From contig JAPLNJ010000689.1 in assembly GCA_026692885.1 (NCBI GenBank), forward strand, positions 1-44,895: a DNA stretch of 44,895 bases, in the 5' to 3' direction. Below the pieces are notes generated by a model. That model was given only the letters and a program-made list of their open reading frames with translations, was not told the origin of the DNA and searched no databases. The position numbers and the translations under genes were made by a program. Below, one piece after another: positions 1-8,779 of the stretch (within the stretch, counting starts at the first letter, position 1; each line of letters opens with the position of its first letter). The DNA comes from Planctomycetota bacterium (GTDB taxonomy: Bacteria; Planctomycetota; Planctomycetia; Pirellulales; Pirellulaceae).

Positions 1-74
1 CCCTCCCGGCCGTTGTCCTGACAGTTCAGGCTGGATGCGGCTTCGTGAGAACCCAACTTCGACAGAGACGAGCT

Positions 75-338
75 ATGAAGGACTACGAAGCCAAAGCGGT
101 CATCGAATCGCTGTTGAGCGGTCGAGACTTCACGTTCGAGAGTTACAGTGCAGATGCACGCGAGGTCCTGACCTACGACAGGGCCACAAGCTGCTTCGTG
201 CTAACGACCCACCATGCCTACGACGCGGACACTGACAGACGCATGTTCTCGCAGCAAGAGTTGGCCGCATGGTTGATGGACACCTTCTCATACCGGGACT
301 TCGCCCTTCCTCCCGTTCGCACAGAGGATGGTTCGTGA
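75..338 (+). CDS. hypothetical protein, 87 aa
   Basis: I do not recognise this protein. The chosen ATG follows a weak purine-rich stretch (GAGACGAG); an ATG ten codons upstream in the same frame gives a longer reading with a poor Arg/Gln-rich start. The product is a small soluble acidic/aromatic protein (start MKDYEAKAVIESLL) without signal peptide, membrane segment or Cys pair. It is the only plus-strand gene of the left part; its neighbours to the right read on the other strand. It could be an immunity-type or orphan gene. Confidence 0.5.
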   Translation: MKDYEAKAVIESLLSGRDFTFESYSADAREVLTYDRATSCFVLTTHHAYDADTDRRMFSQQELAAWLMDTFSYRDFALPPVRTEDGS

Positions 339-762
339 AGAATCGATAGTTCTCAACCATGCCAACCAGCCCGCACGCGGTGGCCTGCTCGCTCGACGTG
401 CGGTACCATGACCAGCGGCCGGGAGGTGCCGGATCGTTGACCTGGAAAGCCTTGCTGCTTACCCTCCCGGCCGTTGTTTCTGGCGGGTGTGACGAGGACT
501 TTTCACGGACGTGCGTGGGAAGTCTACCTCGACCGATCGCGATTTCGACATTTCGTCCGATGTCTATCGGTGAACCACTTGCCGGAATTTGGTGGCCCAG
601 CGGCCTGAATGTACAATCGCCAGCCGGAGATCCGTAGATGACTCAACTAAACCGAGAAACCACGTCGGTGCGTTCCGCCTTAGTCAACTTGCAGGATGCC
701 TTAGCCAACTTGCAGGATGCCTTAGTCGAGAAGTGCCCTGACGATGTGTTCTGCCGTGCCGA
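339..762. other. gene-poor stretch with short repeats
   Basis: No convincing gene. The first 16 bases of the window (CCCTCCCGGCCGTTGT) recur at about 472-487. A 72-codon plus-strand frame from 638 contains the in-frame 21-bp tandem repeat annotated separately, but its second half lies opposite the membrane protein ending at 763, so I do not call it a gene. Confidence 0.4.
677..733. repeat. 21-bp tandem repeat, 2.6 copies
   Basis: Two copies (677-697, 698-718) differ at one base and a third, partial copy follows from 719. In the plus-strand frame each unit reads as a heptad (ALVNLQD, ALANLQD, ALVEK), which would form a coiled coil if translated. Confidence 0.75.
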
Positions 763-1074
763 TCAGTTCGCTTCGTCGAGAGTCCTGCAAAAGCGTCCAA
801 ACGCAAGCAATCCAAGAACCGCAGGACACGCGATGACGACACCAGCCACGGCGTAGACTGCGTCGGTCTCTCCCCGCGATTTGTACGCCAGGGCACGAGT
901 GACGACACCCACAAGCGTCGGATCTTGGACCTCGTCGCGTGATAGAATAGCATCGACCTTGATGGCATTGCGGGCAACCACCCACACCTGGCCGTAAACG
1001 ATGGTGAACACACCGGTAAGCAGCACGACCAGTAAAGACACGTGAATCACACTTCGTGGGCGATTTGTGGACAT
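763..1074 (-). CDS. small membrane protein, 103 aa
   Basis: Not a recognised family. Residues about 8-35 (SVIHVSLLVVLLTGVFTIVY) form a hydrophobic segment, and a second one lies near residues 72-92 (VYAVAGVVIACPAVLGLLAF), so two membrane passes with a ~40-residue loop between them are predicted. The loop is polar (Asp/Arg/Lys) and has no visible catalytic motif. It precedes another minus-strand pair of membrane proteins and may belong to the same set of small envelope proteins. The ribosome binding site is weak. Confidence 0.6.
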   Translation of the reverse strand: MSTNRPRSVIHVSLLVVLLTGVFTIVYGQVWVVARNAIKVDAILSRDEVQDPTLVGVVTRALAYKSRGETDAVYAVAGVVIACPAVLGLLAFGRFCRTLDEAN

Positions 1075-1085
1075 GGCAATTCACG

Positions 1086-1451
1086 TCAGCGTTGAGGTTC
1101 CGTGCGGAGAGAGGTGGCTTCCGACGCTTGGTTCAGTTTTCTGTTTTGCTGCTCCTCCTGCGTTCTATTGAGGATCTCCAGTGTCTCCGGTACGGACTTG
1201 CCCGGATGCGTTAGCAGGAAAATATGGCAGTCCCCGACTCGATCCACCAGCGACACAAACACTTCTCCGTATTTCTGTTCGTAGTGAACGACCTCGCCTG
1301 AGTCAGCCTGCTGGACAAGCTGCAGGTCGATCTGCCTGTGATGCGACAGGTCGGGTTTGCAGAAACCAATCGAGAAGACGCCGCAGACGACCAAAACGGA
1401 AGCCCCTGCCAGTAGGAGTGTCGTGAGGCAGATAATGATCCACTTTGTCAC
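1086..1451 (-). CDS. membrane-anchored hypothetical protein, GTG start
   Basis: I chose the GTG at 1451 because GGGAG sits 8 bases before it and because it overlaps the stop codon of the upstream gene (GTGA), which suggests coupled translation. A longer frame to 1622 would add a Cys/Arg-rich stretch that looks like out-of-frame translation. The 121-aa product starts with a hydrophobic helix (KWIIICLTTLLLAGASVLVV) acting as anchor or signal, followed by a soluble domain with a Gln/Asn/Glu-rich tail. Function unknown. Confidence 0.65.
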   Translation of the reverse strand: MTKWIIICLTTLLLAGASVLVVCGVFSIGFCKPDLSHHRQIDLQLVQQADSGEVVHYEQKYGEVFVSLVDRVGDCHIFLLTHPGKSVPETLEILNRTQEEQQNRKLNQASEATSLRTEPQR

Positions 1452-1798
1452 GGTTGACTCCCATTCACTGCACCGTCTTGTTCGTCGCTGTTGGAGTAGT
1501 GAGCGGTGGCACCTCCATAAGCCAGGAGTCCGGCAAGGAGAATGGAAATGGCAAGGTCGCTGCACATTGCCCACCATGCGGGCTTGCGGCGTAGACCCCA
1601 CTGAATTCCCGTTCCGATGCAAACGTAGACAATGGCGAAAACCACTCCGATGCCTGTGAACACTAGGATCATTCCGAACGCCTGTTGGCCATCGCCGGGG
1701 TAAGGTTCACCCCACGTCATGTGGGAGTACGGCAGGGCGTACAAAACGCCAGCAGCCAGGGCAAGACGCAGGAGGAACAGAAACGTGTGACGTTTCAT
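1448..1798 (-). CDS. multi-pass membrane protein, 116 aa
   Basis: Begins MKRHTFLFLLRLALAAGVLYALPY, a hydrophobic first helix, followed by two further hydrophobic stretches (about residues 42-66 and 80-96). The tail is short, polar and acidic. Its stop codon overlaps the GTG start of the next gene, so the two are probably co-translated and may function together. No family recognised. Confidence 0.7.
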   Translation of the reverse strand: MKRHTFLFLLRLALAAGVLYALPYSHMTWGEPYPGDGQQAFGMILVFTGIGVVFAIVYVCIGTGIQWGLRRKPAWWAMCSDLAISILLAGLLAYGGATAHYSNSDEQDGAVNGSQP

Positions 1799-2001
1799 GG
1801 CGGAATACCCAATTCAGCGGTACAAGCACAGACGCAGCGATTCCGGTTGGCCAGCGGCGAAGCCGGGACCGGAAAACACTCCACGGCGTTTTCGAGGCAC
1901 TCCCAGGCAGGAGTCGCCAGCACGATTCCGCTGCATTCTACTGCCTCCAACACCGGGTGCCAGACAGTTGCCGTACGTTTCTGGCCGGTGCGGGCTCCTG
2001 C

Positions 2002-2208
2002 TCACTGCGTCTCCCTCCGCAGCGGCAATATGCAAATTGCAAGGATCGCGGCAGCAATAGCGGCCACAAGGCTCCGAGTCCAGAGCGACTCAAACTCCGG
2101 CCGCATGCCCATCAGTACTCCGAAGACGACAACGCCGATTACGAACCTGATAACGCGAGCGGTGCTCACTGGCTCGGCCTTTTCCTTCTCGCTGGTGCTG
2201 GTCAGCAT
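2002..2208 (-). CDS. small two-helix membrane protein, 68 aa
   Basis: I chose the internal ATG at 2208 (MLTSTSEKEKAEPVS) because the longer frame to 2475 starts with an Arg-rich sequence that looks non-coding. The product has a short charged N-terminus and two hydrophobic helices (around residues 18-36 and 46-62), ending in a basic tail. The purine run AGGGAA lies very close to the ATG, so the start is uncertain. Function unknown. Confidence 0.45.
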   Translation of the reverse strand: MLTSTSEKEKAEPVSTARVIRFVIGVVVFGVLMGMRPEFESLWTRSLVAAIAAAILAICILPLRRETQ

Positions 2209-2371
2209 TTCCCTGGCGTTGTCGCGACATTCCCTGCCAGCACTCACAGGCGGATCTCGCTGGATTCTATCGCGACAAATTCCGGATGCCAGACGGGGGC
2301 CGGATGTTTCTTGGTACTGCCGGGTGCGATTCGTCTGGCGGTCACGGCGATCAAGGCCAGCCTGCCAACTA

Positions 2372-2422
2372 CCCCGGCCTGCTCTACCGCGTGACGCGAA
2401 GTGAGCAGACTCGGGGGTTACG
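2372..2422. repeat. GC-rich hairpin repeat, copy A
   Basis: Starts CCCCGGCCTGCTC and ends GAGCAGACTCGGGGG, forming a hairpin. Related copies lie at 4028-4087 and 4272-4323. It sits between two minus-strand genes and could end transcription, but there is no T-run. Confidence 0.65.
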
Positions 2423-2508
2423 TCTCCTGTAGCTTCGTCCACGGCACCACCGACTGCACGCCGGAAACACCGCACGCACCCCCGGCCACCAACAAACGTA
2501 GGCGGTGG

Positions 2509-3339
2509 CTATTTCGGCAGCAGCTCAAATTCAATCTTCACCACCGCATTTACGCTGACTTGTCCCGGCGACAGCAGCACCTTTGCCGCGGCTTCTTGTT
2601 CTTCCTTTGTCTGAACCGACGGTAGCGTTGGTTTTGTTGGCTCGTTAACCATCAAGATCTGAGGGCGAGGCCGAACGACGGGTGAGTGTGGTAGTGCTGC
2701 GACGGGTGACTGCGACGGATGTTCAACGCCTGTCATGCCACCCCCCATGCCGAAGCCTCCGAATCCGGTGGCGTTGCCGTTGCACTCAACGTCCTCCGTA
2801 ATCGAGACCGCGGTTCCCAGCTTCATCTGGTTCAATTCCGCAAGGTGAGCTGCTTTCTCTTTTGCGTATTCAACGGCCAGACGTCGTGCTTCGACCTGAT
2901 GCTTCCGCTGATCACGGACCTGAAGCTTGAGTCGACTAATGCTTATGGTGTCTCCCCCAGCCTCGACGAGTCCACCAATGATCGGATCAATCTTCGAAAA
3001 ATCCGCCGTTCGGATTTCAAATGATCGAGTGACTCCATAACCCTCAAACACTCCATGCTCTTGACGCGGCCCGACATCGACATCGGTGACCTTGAAGTCC
3101 TCGGCTGCCACGGCGAGCGATCTGACAGTTTTCACGATTTCGGTCGTCAGCGAATCATTGTCTACCTTGGCAGTCAGCAACACCTTGGCTTGGGTGAAGA
3201 CAGAAAAAGCGATTATCGCCTCATCGGGCGTGACGCGAATCTCGCTCTGGGCACTTACGGTGATCGTGCGAAGTTGCTGTTCCGCGTTAGCAGCGGGCGT
3301 CATCAAGATGCACAGTGTGACAGCCAACGTGGTTCGCAT
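2509..3339 (-). CDS. SIMPL (DUF541) domain periplasmic protein
   Basis: 276 aa with a cleavable signal peptide (MRTTLAVTLCILMTPAANAE). The mature N-terminus reads ITVSAQSEIRVTPDEAIIAF, the typical opening of SIMPL/DUF541 proteins (Gly/Ser-x-Gly-x-x-Pro-Asp-x-Ala type). A 'RSFEIRTADFSKIDPIIGGL' block and the VEARRLAVEYAKEKAAHLAEL helix are also characteristic. Residues about 185-205 form a Gly-rich low-complexity linker. SIMPL proteins are exported and of loosely defined function, often tied to oxidative or envelope stress. The C-terminal VSVNAVVKIEFELLPK strand closes the fold. Confidence 0.88.
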   Translation of the reverse strand: MRTTLAVTLCILMTPAANAEQQLRTITVSAQSEIRVTPDEAIIAFSVFTQAKVLLTAKVDNDSLTTEIVKTVRSLAVAAEDFKVTDVDVGPRQEHGVFEGYGVTRSFEIRTADFSKIDPIIGGLVEAGGDTISISRLKLQVRDQRKHQVEARRLAVEYAKEKAAHLAELNQMKLGTAVSITEDVECNGNATGFGGFGMGGGMTGVEHPSQSPVAALPHSPVVRPRPQILMVNEPTKPTLPSVQTKEEQEAAAKVLLSPGQVSVNAVVKIEFELLPK

Positions 3340-3470
3340 CTGAGTAGCCCTCCGCTTGCGTTCACCCGGCCGCGGCGAACGACATTGTTTTCAGCAACCG
3401 CCCGGCCCGCGGCTCGTCATGAATTGGTCTGTCCGGGAGTCAAGTGAGACGCCCGGTTCAGCACCGCAGC

Positions 3471-3833
3471 TCATGCCTCCGGCTCCAAATAGCGCTCTAC
3501 CCACGTTTCGTACGGAAGCCATTCCTCTTGTCCCCAATCGTCCGCGACAATCTCGTGCCCTATCGTCGCTGCCTTCTCGATTGAACCGTCAATCACCCAC
3601 AACACCTGCTTCACCGTCTGGCAGCCGAACGGAAAGTAGGGGTTGAACAATTTCGTGGGATCATCGAAGTAGGCTTCATACAGCTCACGCACGTCAAGCG
3701 GATGATAGATTTCTGCTGCGGCACCGAACCGGCCGAAGCCGCGTTCTTGAAGTAGCCGAAGGTAGAGGCCCGGTAGCCTGAAACCGAGACACAGTTCGAT
3801 ACCATCGATCTCAGCAGTCGTTAGCGTTGACAT
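3471..3833 (-). CDS. SMI1/KNR4 (SUKH)-like protein
   Basis: 120 aa from the ATG at 3833. The order TTAEIDGIELCLGFRLPGLY followed by LRLLQERGFGRF resembles the SUKH superfamily opening (helix, 'lG..lP..y..ll...nG'), and a 'WVIDGS...IGHEIVADDW' region matches the later strand. SUKH proteins commonly serve as immunity proteins against contact-dependent or polymorphic toxins, though other roles exist. No toxin gene is seen beside it. A longer frame to 4049 exists, but its extra N-terminus is unlike the family. Confidence 0.6.
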   Translation of the reverse strand: MSTLTTAEIDGIELCLGFRLPGLYLRLLQERGFGRFGAAAEIYHPLDVRELYEAYFDDPTKLFNPYFPFGCQTVKQVLWVIDGSIEKAATIGHEIVADDWGQEEWLPYETWVERYLEPEA

Positions 3834-4027
3834 GTCAGGAATCCAGACGACGAAGTATTTCTCGATTCCGCATTCTATCGCGTCACGTTCCGAACGCCAT
3901 ACACCCGCCGGTCGTTCTGCCGGTGCCGCAGCGGTTTGATCGTGGCGGTGCTGAGCAGGTGACCGGTTCGGATCTGCACCGGCCAGGCACCCAATAAAGT
4001 TGATCTCAATCCCAGAACACCCAGATC

Positions 4028-4087
4028 CCCCGGCCTGCCGTTGCCGCAAATCGCCTGCGGCGGGTGACGGTGCGGGCAGAGTCGGGG
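4028..4087. repeat. GC-rich hairpin repeat, copy C
   Basis: Begins CCCCGGCCTGC and ends GCAGAGTCGGGG, with a longer interior than copies A and B. The same terminal arms mark it as a diverged family member. Confidence 0.55.
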
Positions 4088-4271
4088 CTTGCAGTCAGCG
4101 GCAGACACGATGCAGTTGTCGTATCAGTCCATGGACTCCAGGTGGGATCTGACCGACGACGACAGGGTTCGCGTGCAGTTGTTCATCCTCGTGGCTCAAG
4201 CCTGCCTGTCAGCCACCGCGTGCTGCTCGTCCCACTGACGGTCTCGGCGGTCGAAGCCGCTGTGACATCCA

Positions 4272-4323
4272 CCCCGGCCTGCTCACTTCGCGTAATGCGA
4301 AACAGAGCAGAGTCGGGGTTACG
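4272..4323. repeat. GC-rich hairpin repeat, copy B
   Basis: Begins CCCCGGCCTGCTC and ends GAGCAGAGTCGGGGTTACG. Ends and trailing TTACG match copy A (2372-2422), while the loop differs. Confidence 0.65.
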
Positions 4324-4900
4324 TGCCAGGTCCGTTCCCAGCTAGGGCCGGTCGCATGCTCGAACCGTTTCACGGCATCCTCGTCCAGCAACAACGATTC
4401 TTGTGTACGCCCCAACTAACCGCCCAGCACCGCAAAGACCACCTCGCCAACCCGGTTCTTTCCCAGTCGCAGGAGGCCCACAACCACTCACTTTCCTGTC
4501 AGCCAGCAGCACATTTCCCGTCATTCCTGCCCCACACCCACCACAACACCTGCAGAACGCCACCGATTTCACCAGCACCGAGGCGGTTCGCGTGCCGATT
4601 TGCACGTAAATTGCCTGAGTGAACGGCCGTATATTCAAAAATCCCAACGAATTCACTTTGGTCGGGGCATCGATGAGGCGATTTCGTCGGGAAAGGCACT
4701 TTCCACCCCAATAAAGTGCATCTTATTGGCATCATCCCCTACGATGCGTAGTGAGCCCCGTAGACCTCTGCGACGCGGGCAAGGCGGTGGAATCCGCGGA
4801 TGAAGCCAGACGCTGCAGACGCTTTCTTGGTGCGTGTAACGGGGTGTGGGCTGGCGAGGCCGGTTGCCGCGTCCGAGCTGAATGCTCCGATGCCCCTTCA

Positions 4901-5500
4901 TCAATGACGTTCAAGCCATCGCCATGCCATAATACCACCGACAATGCAGACCAGGGGAACGGCGAGCACAGCAAACAAGAGCCACGCCTCGGTGGACAAC
5001 AGATACGTGTAGCAAGGCGAAGGCAGTCGTACGACCGCGTCCGCGTCTTTCAGCGGTGTTGCCGATGCCGCATCGGCAACGCTGGAAATGCCGTTGGGGT
5101 AGATCGCCCTCCAACGATTCCGGTCACGGTAAAGGTAGGCACGCACTTCAGTGCCCACATCCGGAATGGGATGGTTCCCGCTGACCGATACGAACTCCCA
5201 AAAGCTCTTGCGGGACTTGATGCGGAAGCAGCGGACGACGACGATTGATGCGTTACCCAGGTCGCCCTTTTCTACATCACAAACGTCAATCACGAGATCG
5301 ATCGCCCAGTCGTAGTTGCCGGATCCTCGCTCGACGTGCGATGGTTCTTCCTGGATTTCAAGTTCGCGGACAGTCCCGACAACCACAGCCTGTGCCTCCG
5401 CGAGAAGTGCGGCCTGGGTCAGTGGAAACCGCTCGGCGTAAATCGCTGAGCACGGGAGCAAACAGATCGATGCAGCCAGCAAGAGAAGTCTACGCGACAT
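4901..5500 (-). CDS. exported protein with C-terminal membrane anchor
   Basis: 199 aa. Residues 1-22 (MSRRLLLLAASICLLPCSAI) form a signal peptide; residues about 168-190 (WLLFAVLAVPLVCIVGGIMA) form a C-terminal transmembrane helix followed by a short basic tail, so a periplasmic domain of ~140 residues is tethered to the membrane. The central region (AQAVVVGTVRELEIQEEPS, later VEKGDLGNASIVVVRC) suggests a beta-rich fold. No family recognised with confidence. It stands alone between a gene-poor stretch and the YdjM-like gene. Confidence 0.7.
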   Translation of the reverse strand: MSRRLLLLAASICLLPCSAIYAERFPLTQAALLAEAQAVVVGTVRELEIQEEPSHVERGSGNYDWAIDLVIDVCDVEKGDLGNASIVVVRCFRIKSRKSFWEFVSVSGNHPIPDVGTEVRAYLYRDRNRWRAIYPNGISSVADAASATPLKDADAVVRLPSPCYTYLLSTEAWLLFAVLAVPLVCIVGGIMAWRWLERH

Positions 5501-5584
5501 TGGGGATTTCCTTTGCGTTTGTGGCGATCTGCTCCGACGTTCATCTGACTGCTGGCTTCTTAGCCAGTGGCCAGGCGAGGCGGG

Positions 5585-6085
5585 TCACGTTCCGGCTTCG
5601 CTGTGCAGCACTGTTCGTACTCCGATGATCACGATCCCGACAACGCCAAGTGCGACACACGCCCAGTGCAGGGTGCCGAGAGAGACGACCCCCGCCAACG
5701 CATTTGCCGCACTGAACGGCGACAGCGGATGAATGTCAGGGTGCATCAAGCTGTCCAGCACGATGTGCGAATACCCGCCCACAGCGGCACCCAGCACCAC
5801 CGGACGAATCGTGAGTTGTTTCCAGCCGAGCAGGTTGGGCAGCGACGTGCCGGACGCCAGCTTGAGCAGTGCGGCAAACAGCAGGACGGTCGCGACGACG
5901 ATGATCGTGGCACCGACGTACGTGTGGAAGAATCGATGCCAGGGATACTGATGCGTGAGCATGTAGTACAGCGTCTCGACGTCGATCAGGACGTTCGCGG
6001 CACAGAACGCCAGGAAGCTGATGTGCCGTGGGGCGATGGCGTGGACCGCTGCTCCGGGCCCGAAGTGAAATGGTGTGATGGGCAT
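5585..6085 (-). CDS. YdjM/DUF457-type membrane protein
   Basis: 166 aa starting MPITPFHFGPGAAVHAI, the common opening of the 'membrane-bound metal-dependent hydrolase' (YdjM-like) group. Four or more hydrophobic helices are visible. The conserved polar motif HIVLDSLMHPDIHPLSPF (His, Asp, His, Asp) near residues 118-135 is the proposed metal site of this group. An earlier in-frame ATG at 6100 is possible; I prefer 6085 because family members begin at this position. It overlaps the end of the upstream gene's neighbourhood closely, suggesting one transcript. Confidence 0.72.
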   Translation of the reverse strand: MPITPFHFGPGAAVHAIAPRHISFLAFCAANVLIDVETLYYMLTHQYPWHRFFHTYVGATIIVVATVLLFAALLKLASGTSLPNLLGWKQLTIRPVVLGAAVGGYSHIVLDSLMHPDIHPLSPFSAANALAGVVSLGTLHWACVALGVVGIVIIGVRTVLHSEAGT

Positions 6086-6089
6086 TTGC

Positions 6090-6401
6090 CTAACCGCCAT
6101 CCTGTCTCGGCGGATGCAGTGGCGACTTCGTTGGCGGTGCTTCTCTGTCCATCCAACGACGCAGCTTGTCGTAGAACTGGGCAGACGTTTCACCTTCGAT
6201 TCGCTGACACTCGCCAAAGGCTTTGGCCCGGCGTTGAAGTTCGGCCAGTCCTTCCGGCGTTTGCTTCAACTGTTCAATCGACGCCTGCAGTTCAGCCAGC
6301 TTCTCCTCGACCACCGCTTCGATCAGCGAGCTTTCGTTTCGGCTTTGGTGCTGGAGGGTGACTTCGTTGCCTGCACGAGTTGCTTTGCGGGTGCGGTCCA
6401 T
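6090..6401 (-). CDS. coiled-coil hypothetical protein, 103 aa
   Basis: Starts MDRTRKATRAGNEV (an alternative start at 6437 adds 12 residues). A long amphipathic helix covers about residues 22-62 (ESSLIEAVVEEKLAELQASI), followed by EGLAELQRRAKAFGECQRI and a basic tail. It lies immediately upstream of the YdjM-like gene, with only a few bases between them, so the two are probably co-transcribed. No family recognised. Confidence 0.5.
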   Translation of the reverse strand: MDRTRKATRAGNEVTLQHQSRNESSLIEAVVEEKLAELQASIEQLKQTPEGLAELQRRAKAFGECQRIEGETSAQFYDKLRRWMDREAPPTKSPLHPPRQDGG

Positions 6402-6537
6402 TCTTGTACTTCGTCTTTCCGGCAGGCAGATTGCCACCGTGCTTGATCGCGATCAAACCCGACCAGTTAGCCGGACCAACCCATCATCCTGCACACAGAT
6501 TTCCGGATGCCCGCTCGCGTGTGACGCCCCGTTCGCA

Positions 6538-7728
6538 TCACTTGGATTGCAGGCACTTCAGAAGTTCCGCGGAACTTGTCGCAGACCGGGCACTGATTTG
6601 TCCGGTGCTCAGCTGCCCCTCCTCCAGGTATCGCTGCCACGATTCCGTTGCCAGGGTGATGGCTTCTTCGTCCGGCTCGAACGTCGCAAGTGGTTTCGCG
6701 ATCGTCCAGAAGAAGTCCTGGCCCCACAGGGTCACGCCACTGCTCAACAATTCGATCTCCTGCCCGTAGGGACAGCCCACCATCGATCCCATCCGCGGCT
6801 TCATAGCGACGTTCTCATCCGCCATCGTGGTCTTGGCCATGATCACAGAATGCCACGGCATCATCGGCACGTCCGCGTGCAGCGATGATGGATCAAACGC
6901 GAACCACTGATTGTCGCTCGCATATTCGACAATGCGATGCATTTCCAGTCGCTGGGATGTCGACGGAATCACCGCCAAGGATCGAGACGGTATTCCCTTC
7001 TGTCGCAGCAGTGCCAGGGCCAAGTTGGCGTTGGCAGTGCATATTCCGTTGGCTCCACTGTCGAGAATCCCCAAGGCATCCAGGGAACGCGGCTGCTTTC
7101 GCTGCTTGATCTCGCGGATGTGCCGCTGGATGTTCGCCGCGTAATCCTTCACTTGGCCGTTCTGTGGCCACAACTCGTCAGCGAGTTTCTTGATCTCCTT
7201 GGATTCGGACTGCACGCAGGCAGACGCCGGGCGGTACGAGTCTGGACCGGCACCGTTCGGCAAGACGGTCTTCCCGGCGACCAACACGACCGCTGACCAA
7301 TCGATCTGCACCTCCTGATTGCGGTCGCCTCTCAACCGCACGCTGACCATGACGTTGGCGTGTTCACGTTCCCTTAAGCGGAACTCAGTCGAAACGTCCG
7401 GAGGCGTGGTGCGAATGTAGTAGCAAACCGGTACTTGTCCATCGACCAACTGTGGCAGTGGGAGAAGAACTTCCTGGGCACCGGCGGTCAGCAGTTTGAC
7501 GTGAGCACCTCCCACGGCTCCGACGAGACCGGGTTGACTCATGACCTTCGCGGGGGCTGACGTCACGGCGGTAGTCAACGTCTCGTGCAGTTCAGCCATG
7601 CCTTCCTGTTCGATGACAGTCCCTGCGGTCAAGTCCGCCGGGATAGACGTGCCGAGACCACATCCGGCCAGCGTAGTGGCCGTGACAAGGAGGACAGGTA
7701 ACCAGACGCGAACCAGACTGCTCTGCAT
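6538..7728 (-). CDS. transglutaminase-like lipoprotein
   Basis: 396 aa with a lipoprotein signal peptide ending in LAGC (Cys23), so the protein is probably attached to a membrane. The C-terminal half has the transglutaminase-like (papain-fold) triad in order: Cys230 in NGICTANANLALALLRQKGI, His264 in LEMHRIVEY and Asp279 in WFAFDPSS. Such exported bacterial domains usually act as cysteine peptidases or amidases. The first half (about 30-180) is a separate domain with a beta-rich pattern. It appears to be a single-gene unit. Confidence 0.82.
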   Translation of the reverse strand: MQSSLVRVWLPVLLVTATTLAGCGLGTSIPADLTAGTVIEQEGMAELHETLTTAVTSAPAKVMSQPGLVGAVGGAHVKLLTAGAQEVLLPLPQLVDGQVPVCYYIRTTPPDVSTEFRLREREHANVMVSVRLRGDRNQEVQIDWSAVVLVAGKTVLPNGAGPDSYRPASACVQSESKEIKKLADELWPQNGQVKDYAANIQRHIREIKQRKQPRSLDALGILDSGANGICTANANLALALLRQKGIPSRSLAVIPSTSQRLEMHRIVEYASDNQWFAFDPSSLHADVPMMPWHSVIMAKTTMADENVAMKPRMGSMVGCPYGQEIELLSSGVTLWGQDFFWTIAKPLATFEPDEEAITLATESWQRYLEEGQLSTGQISARSATSSAELLKCLQSK

Positions 7729-7884
7729 GGGACACGCCTTTGCAGCTCGGCCAAGACGGTTGACTCAGCACGATGTTCGGACGCCTGTGATTCTGGCCGG
7801 GCCGCAGCAAACCGTCAATCGGCTGCGGCGGATCTTGCCGTGGCTTGTTAGCCGAAGCAAGGTCGCCGGTGGCCAGTTTCGCTT

Positions 7885-8388
7885 TCAAGCGTCTGGGCAG
7901 GTGGTGGTTCCGCCTCCAGTCAACAATCGTGTTTGGCAGCGTGGGCAGATTCGTGTGTCAGCGGAGTTGACGAAACCACAGAACGGACACGGCGTGGCTC
8001 GGCCTTGTTTCTTGATCACCTTGCGGACGTTCAGCAGGAAGTATCCGCCGAGGAATGTGCCAACCGGAAACGCCAGCAGGAAGAAGGCGGACACGATTTG
8101 ACAAAGCGGGACCGCCAACGTGTTCTTTTGCAGGACGCCAACCGCGGAAATAGCTACAGTCAGGCCGAAGGCAAGGATGAGGCAGGCAGCGATAACTGAA
8201 GAGTACTGTCCTTTTGCAGTAAGAAGCACTATGAATCCACCTAGGGAATAGGTACTCCCGAAAACAACGTACAGCACGCAGATCGCACGAATGTTACGGG
8301 CGATCCGCAGCTGCTTCGAAGCCTGAGCGGGGTCGGGCGAAACTCCGACTGGTGACTGGGGTGACTGGTAGGGGTTGCCTGTGTCCAT
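7885..8388 (-). CDS. planctomycete NPYxSP-type membrane protein with zinc ribbon
   Basis: 167 aa from the ATG at 8388 with AGGAA about 6 bases before it. The N-terminus MDTGNPYQSPQSPVG is a recurrent planctomycete pattern (Asn-Pro-Tyr-x-Ser/Ala-Pro). Three to four hydrophobic helices follow (about 35-125). The C-terminus holds a zinc ribbon, CPFC...CPRC, near residues 134-152, facing the cytoplasm if the topology is as predicted. Function unknown; related proteins are usually annotated as hypothetical. Confidence 0.75.
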   Translation of the reverse strand: MDTGNPYQSPQSPVGVSPDPAQASKQLRIARNIRAICVLYVVFGSTYSLGGFIVLLTAKGQYSSVIAACLILAFGLTVAISAVGVLQKNTLAVPLCQIVSAFFLLAFPVGTFLGGYFLLNVRKVIKKQGRATPCPFCGFVNSADTRICPRCQTRLLTGGGTTTCPDA

Positions 8389-8779
8389 GTGCGTTCCTGT
8401 CTTTGCCAACGCTCAGCAGTACGTCGGGTCCTGTGACGCCAGCGGAGCGATACACATCGTCCTGCACATGGGCCTGTTCATCAGCGTCGTTGACACTGTT
8501 CATACCGCACCACGCCAGCCACCACCCCACCGCTCTGGCAGTCACCAACATCGTCGTCGGTCCCAGATTACCCGAACTGCCGCTGTTTACAACCACCCCG
8601 GCACGTGTCGCAGCAGCTGCGATGATGATCAGTTCGCCGCTCCGGCGATCGAATCAGTTCACGCCTGGCCGTGCTGGTGTGCTGCGTGCAGCGAAAAGAT
8701 TTCACGGATGATCCGTGGAAAGTCAAACACGCTTTGGTGAGCAGGCACGTCGACACCATCAGCGACAGCAACCGCACAG
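8389..8779. other. about 390 bp without a visible gene
   Basis: Open frames here are shadows of one another, with no ribosome binding site or recognisable product. I see no strong hairpin. Confidence 0.4.

Larger units (their letters stand above)
3834..4900. other. about 1.07 kb without a convincing gene
   Basis: Several open frames overlap here on both strands, but none has a plausible product, start and codon pattern together. Two members of the GC-rich hairpin family occupy 4028-4087 and 4272-4323. A short inverted repeat (CCAATAA / TTATTGG) lies near 4709-4730. Confidence 0.5.

Noticed and set aside
359..637. 92-codon plus-strand frame
   Set aside because: No ribosome binding site, mixed composition, and part of it is a repeat of the window start.
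4323..4622. Overlapping frames on both strands at 4323-4900
   Set aside because: Products are Pro/Arg/His-rich without signal, domain or good start.
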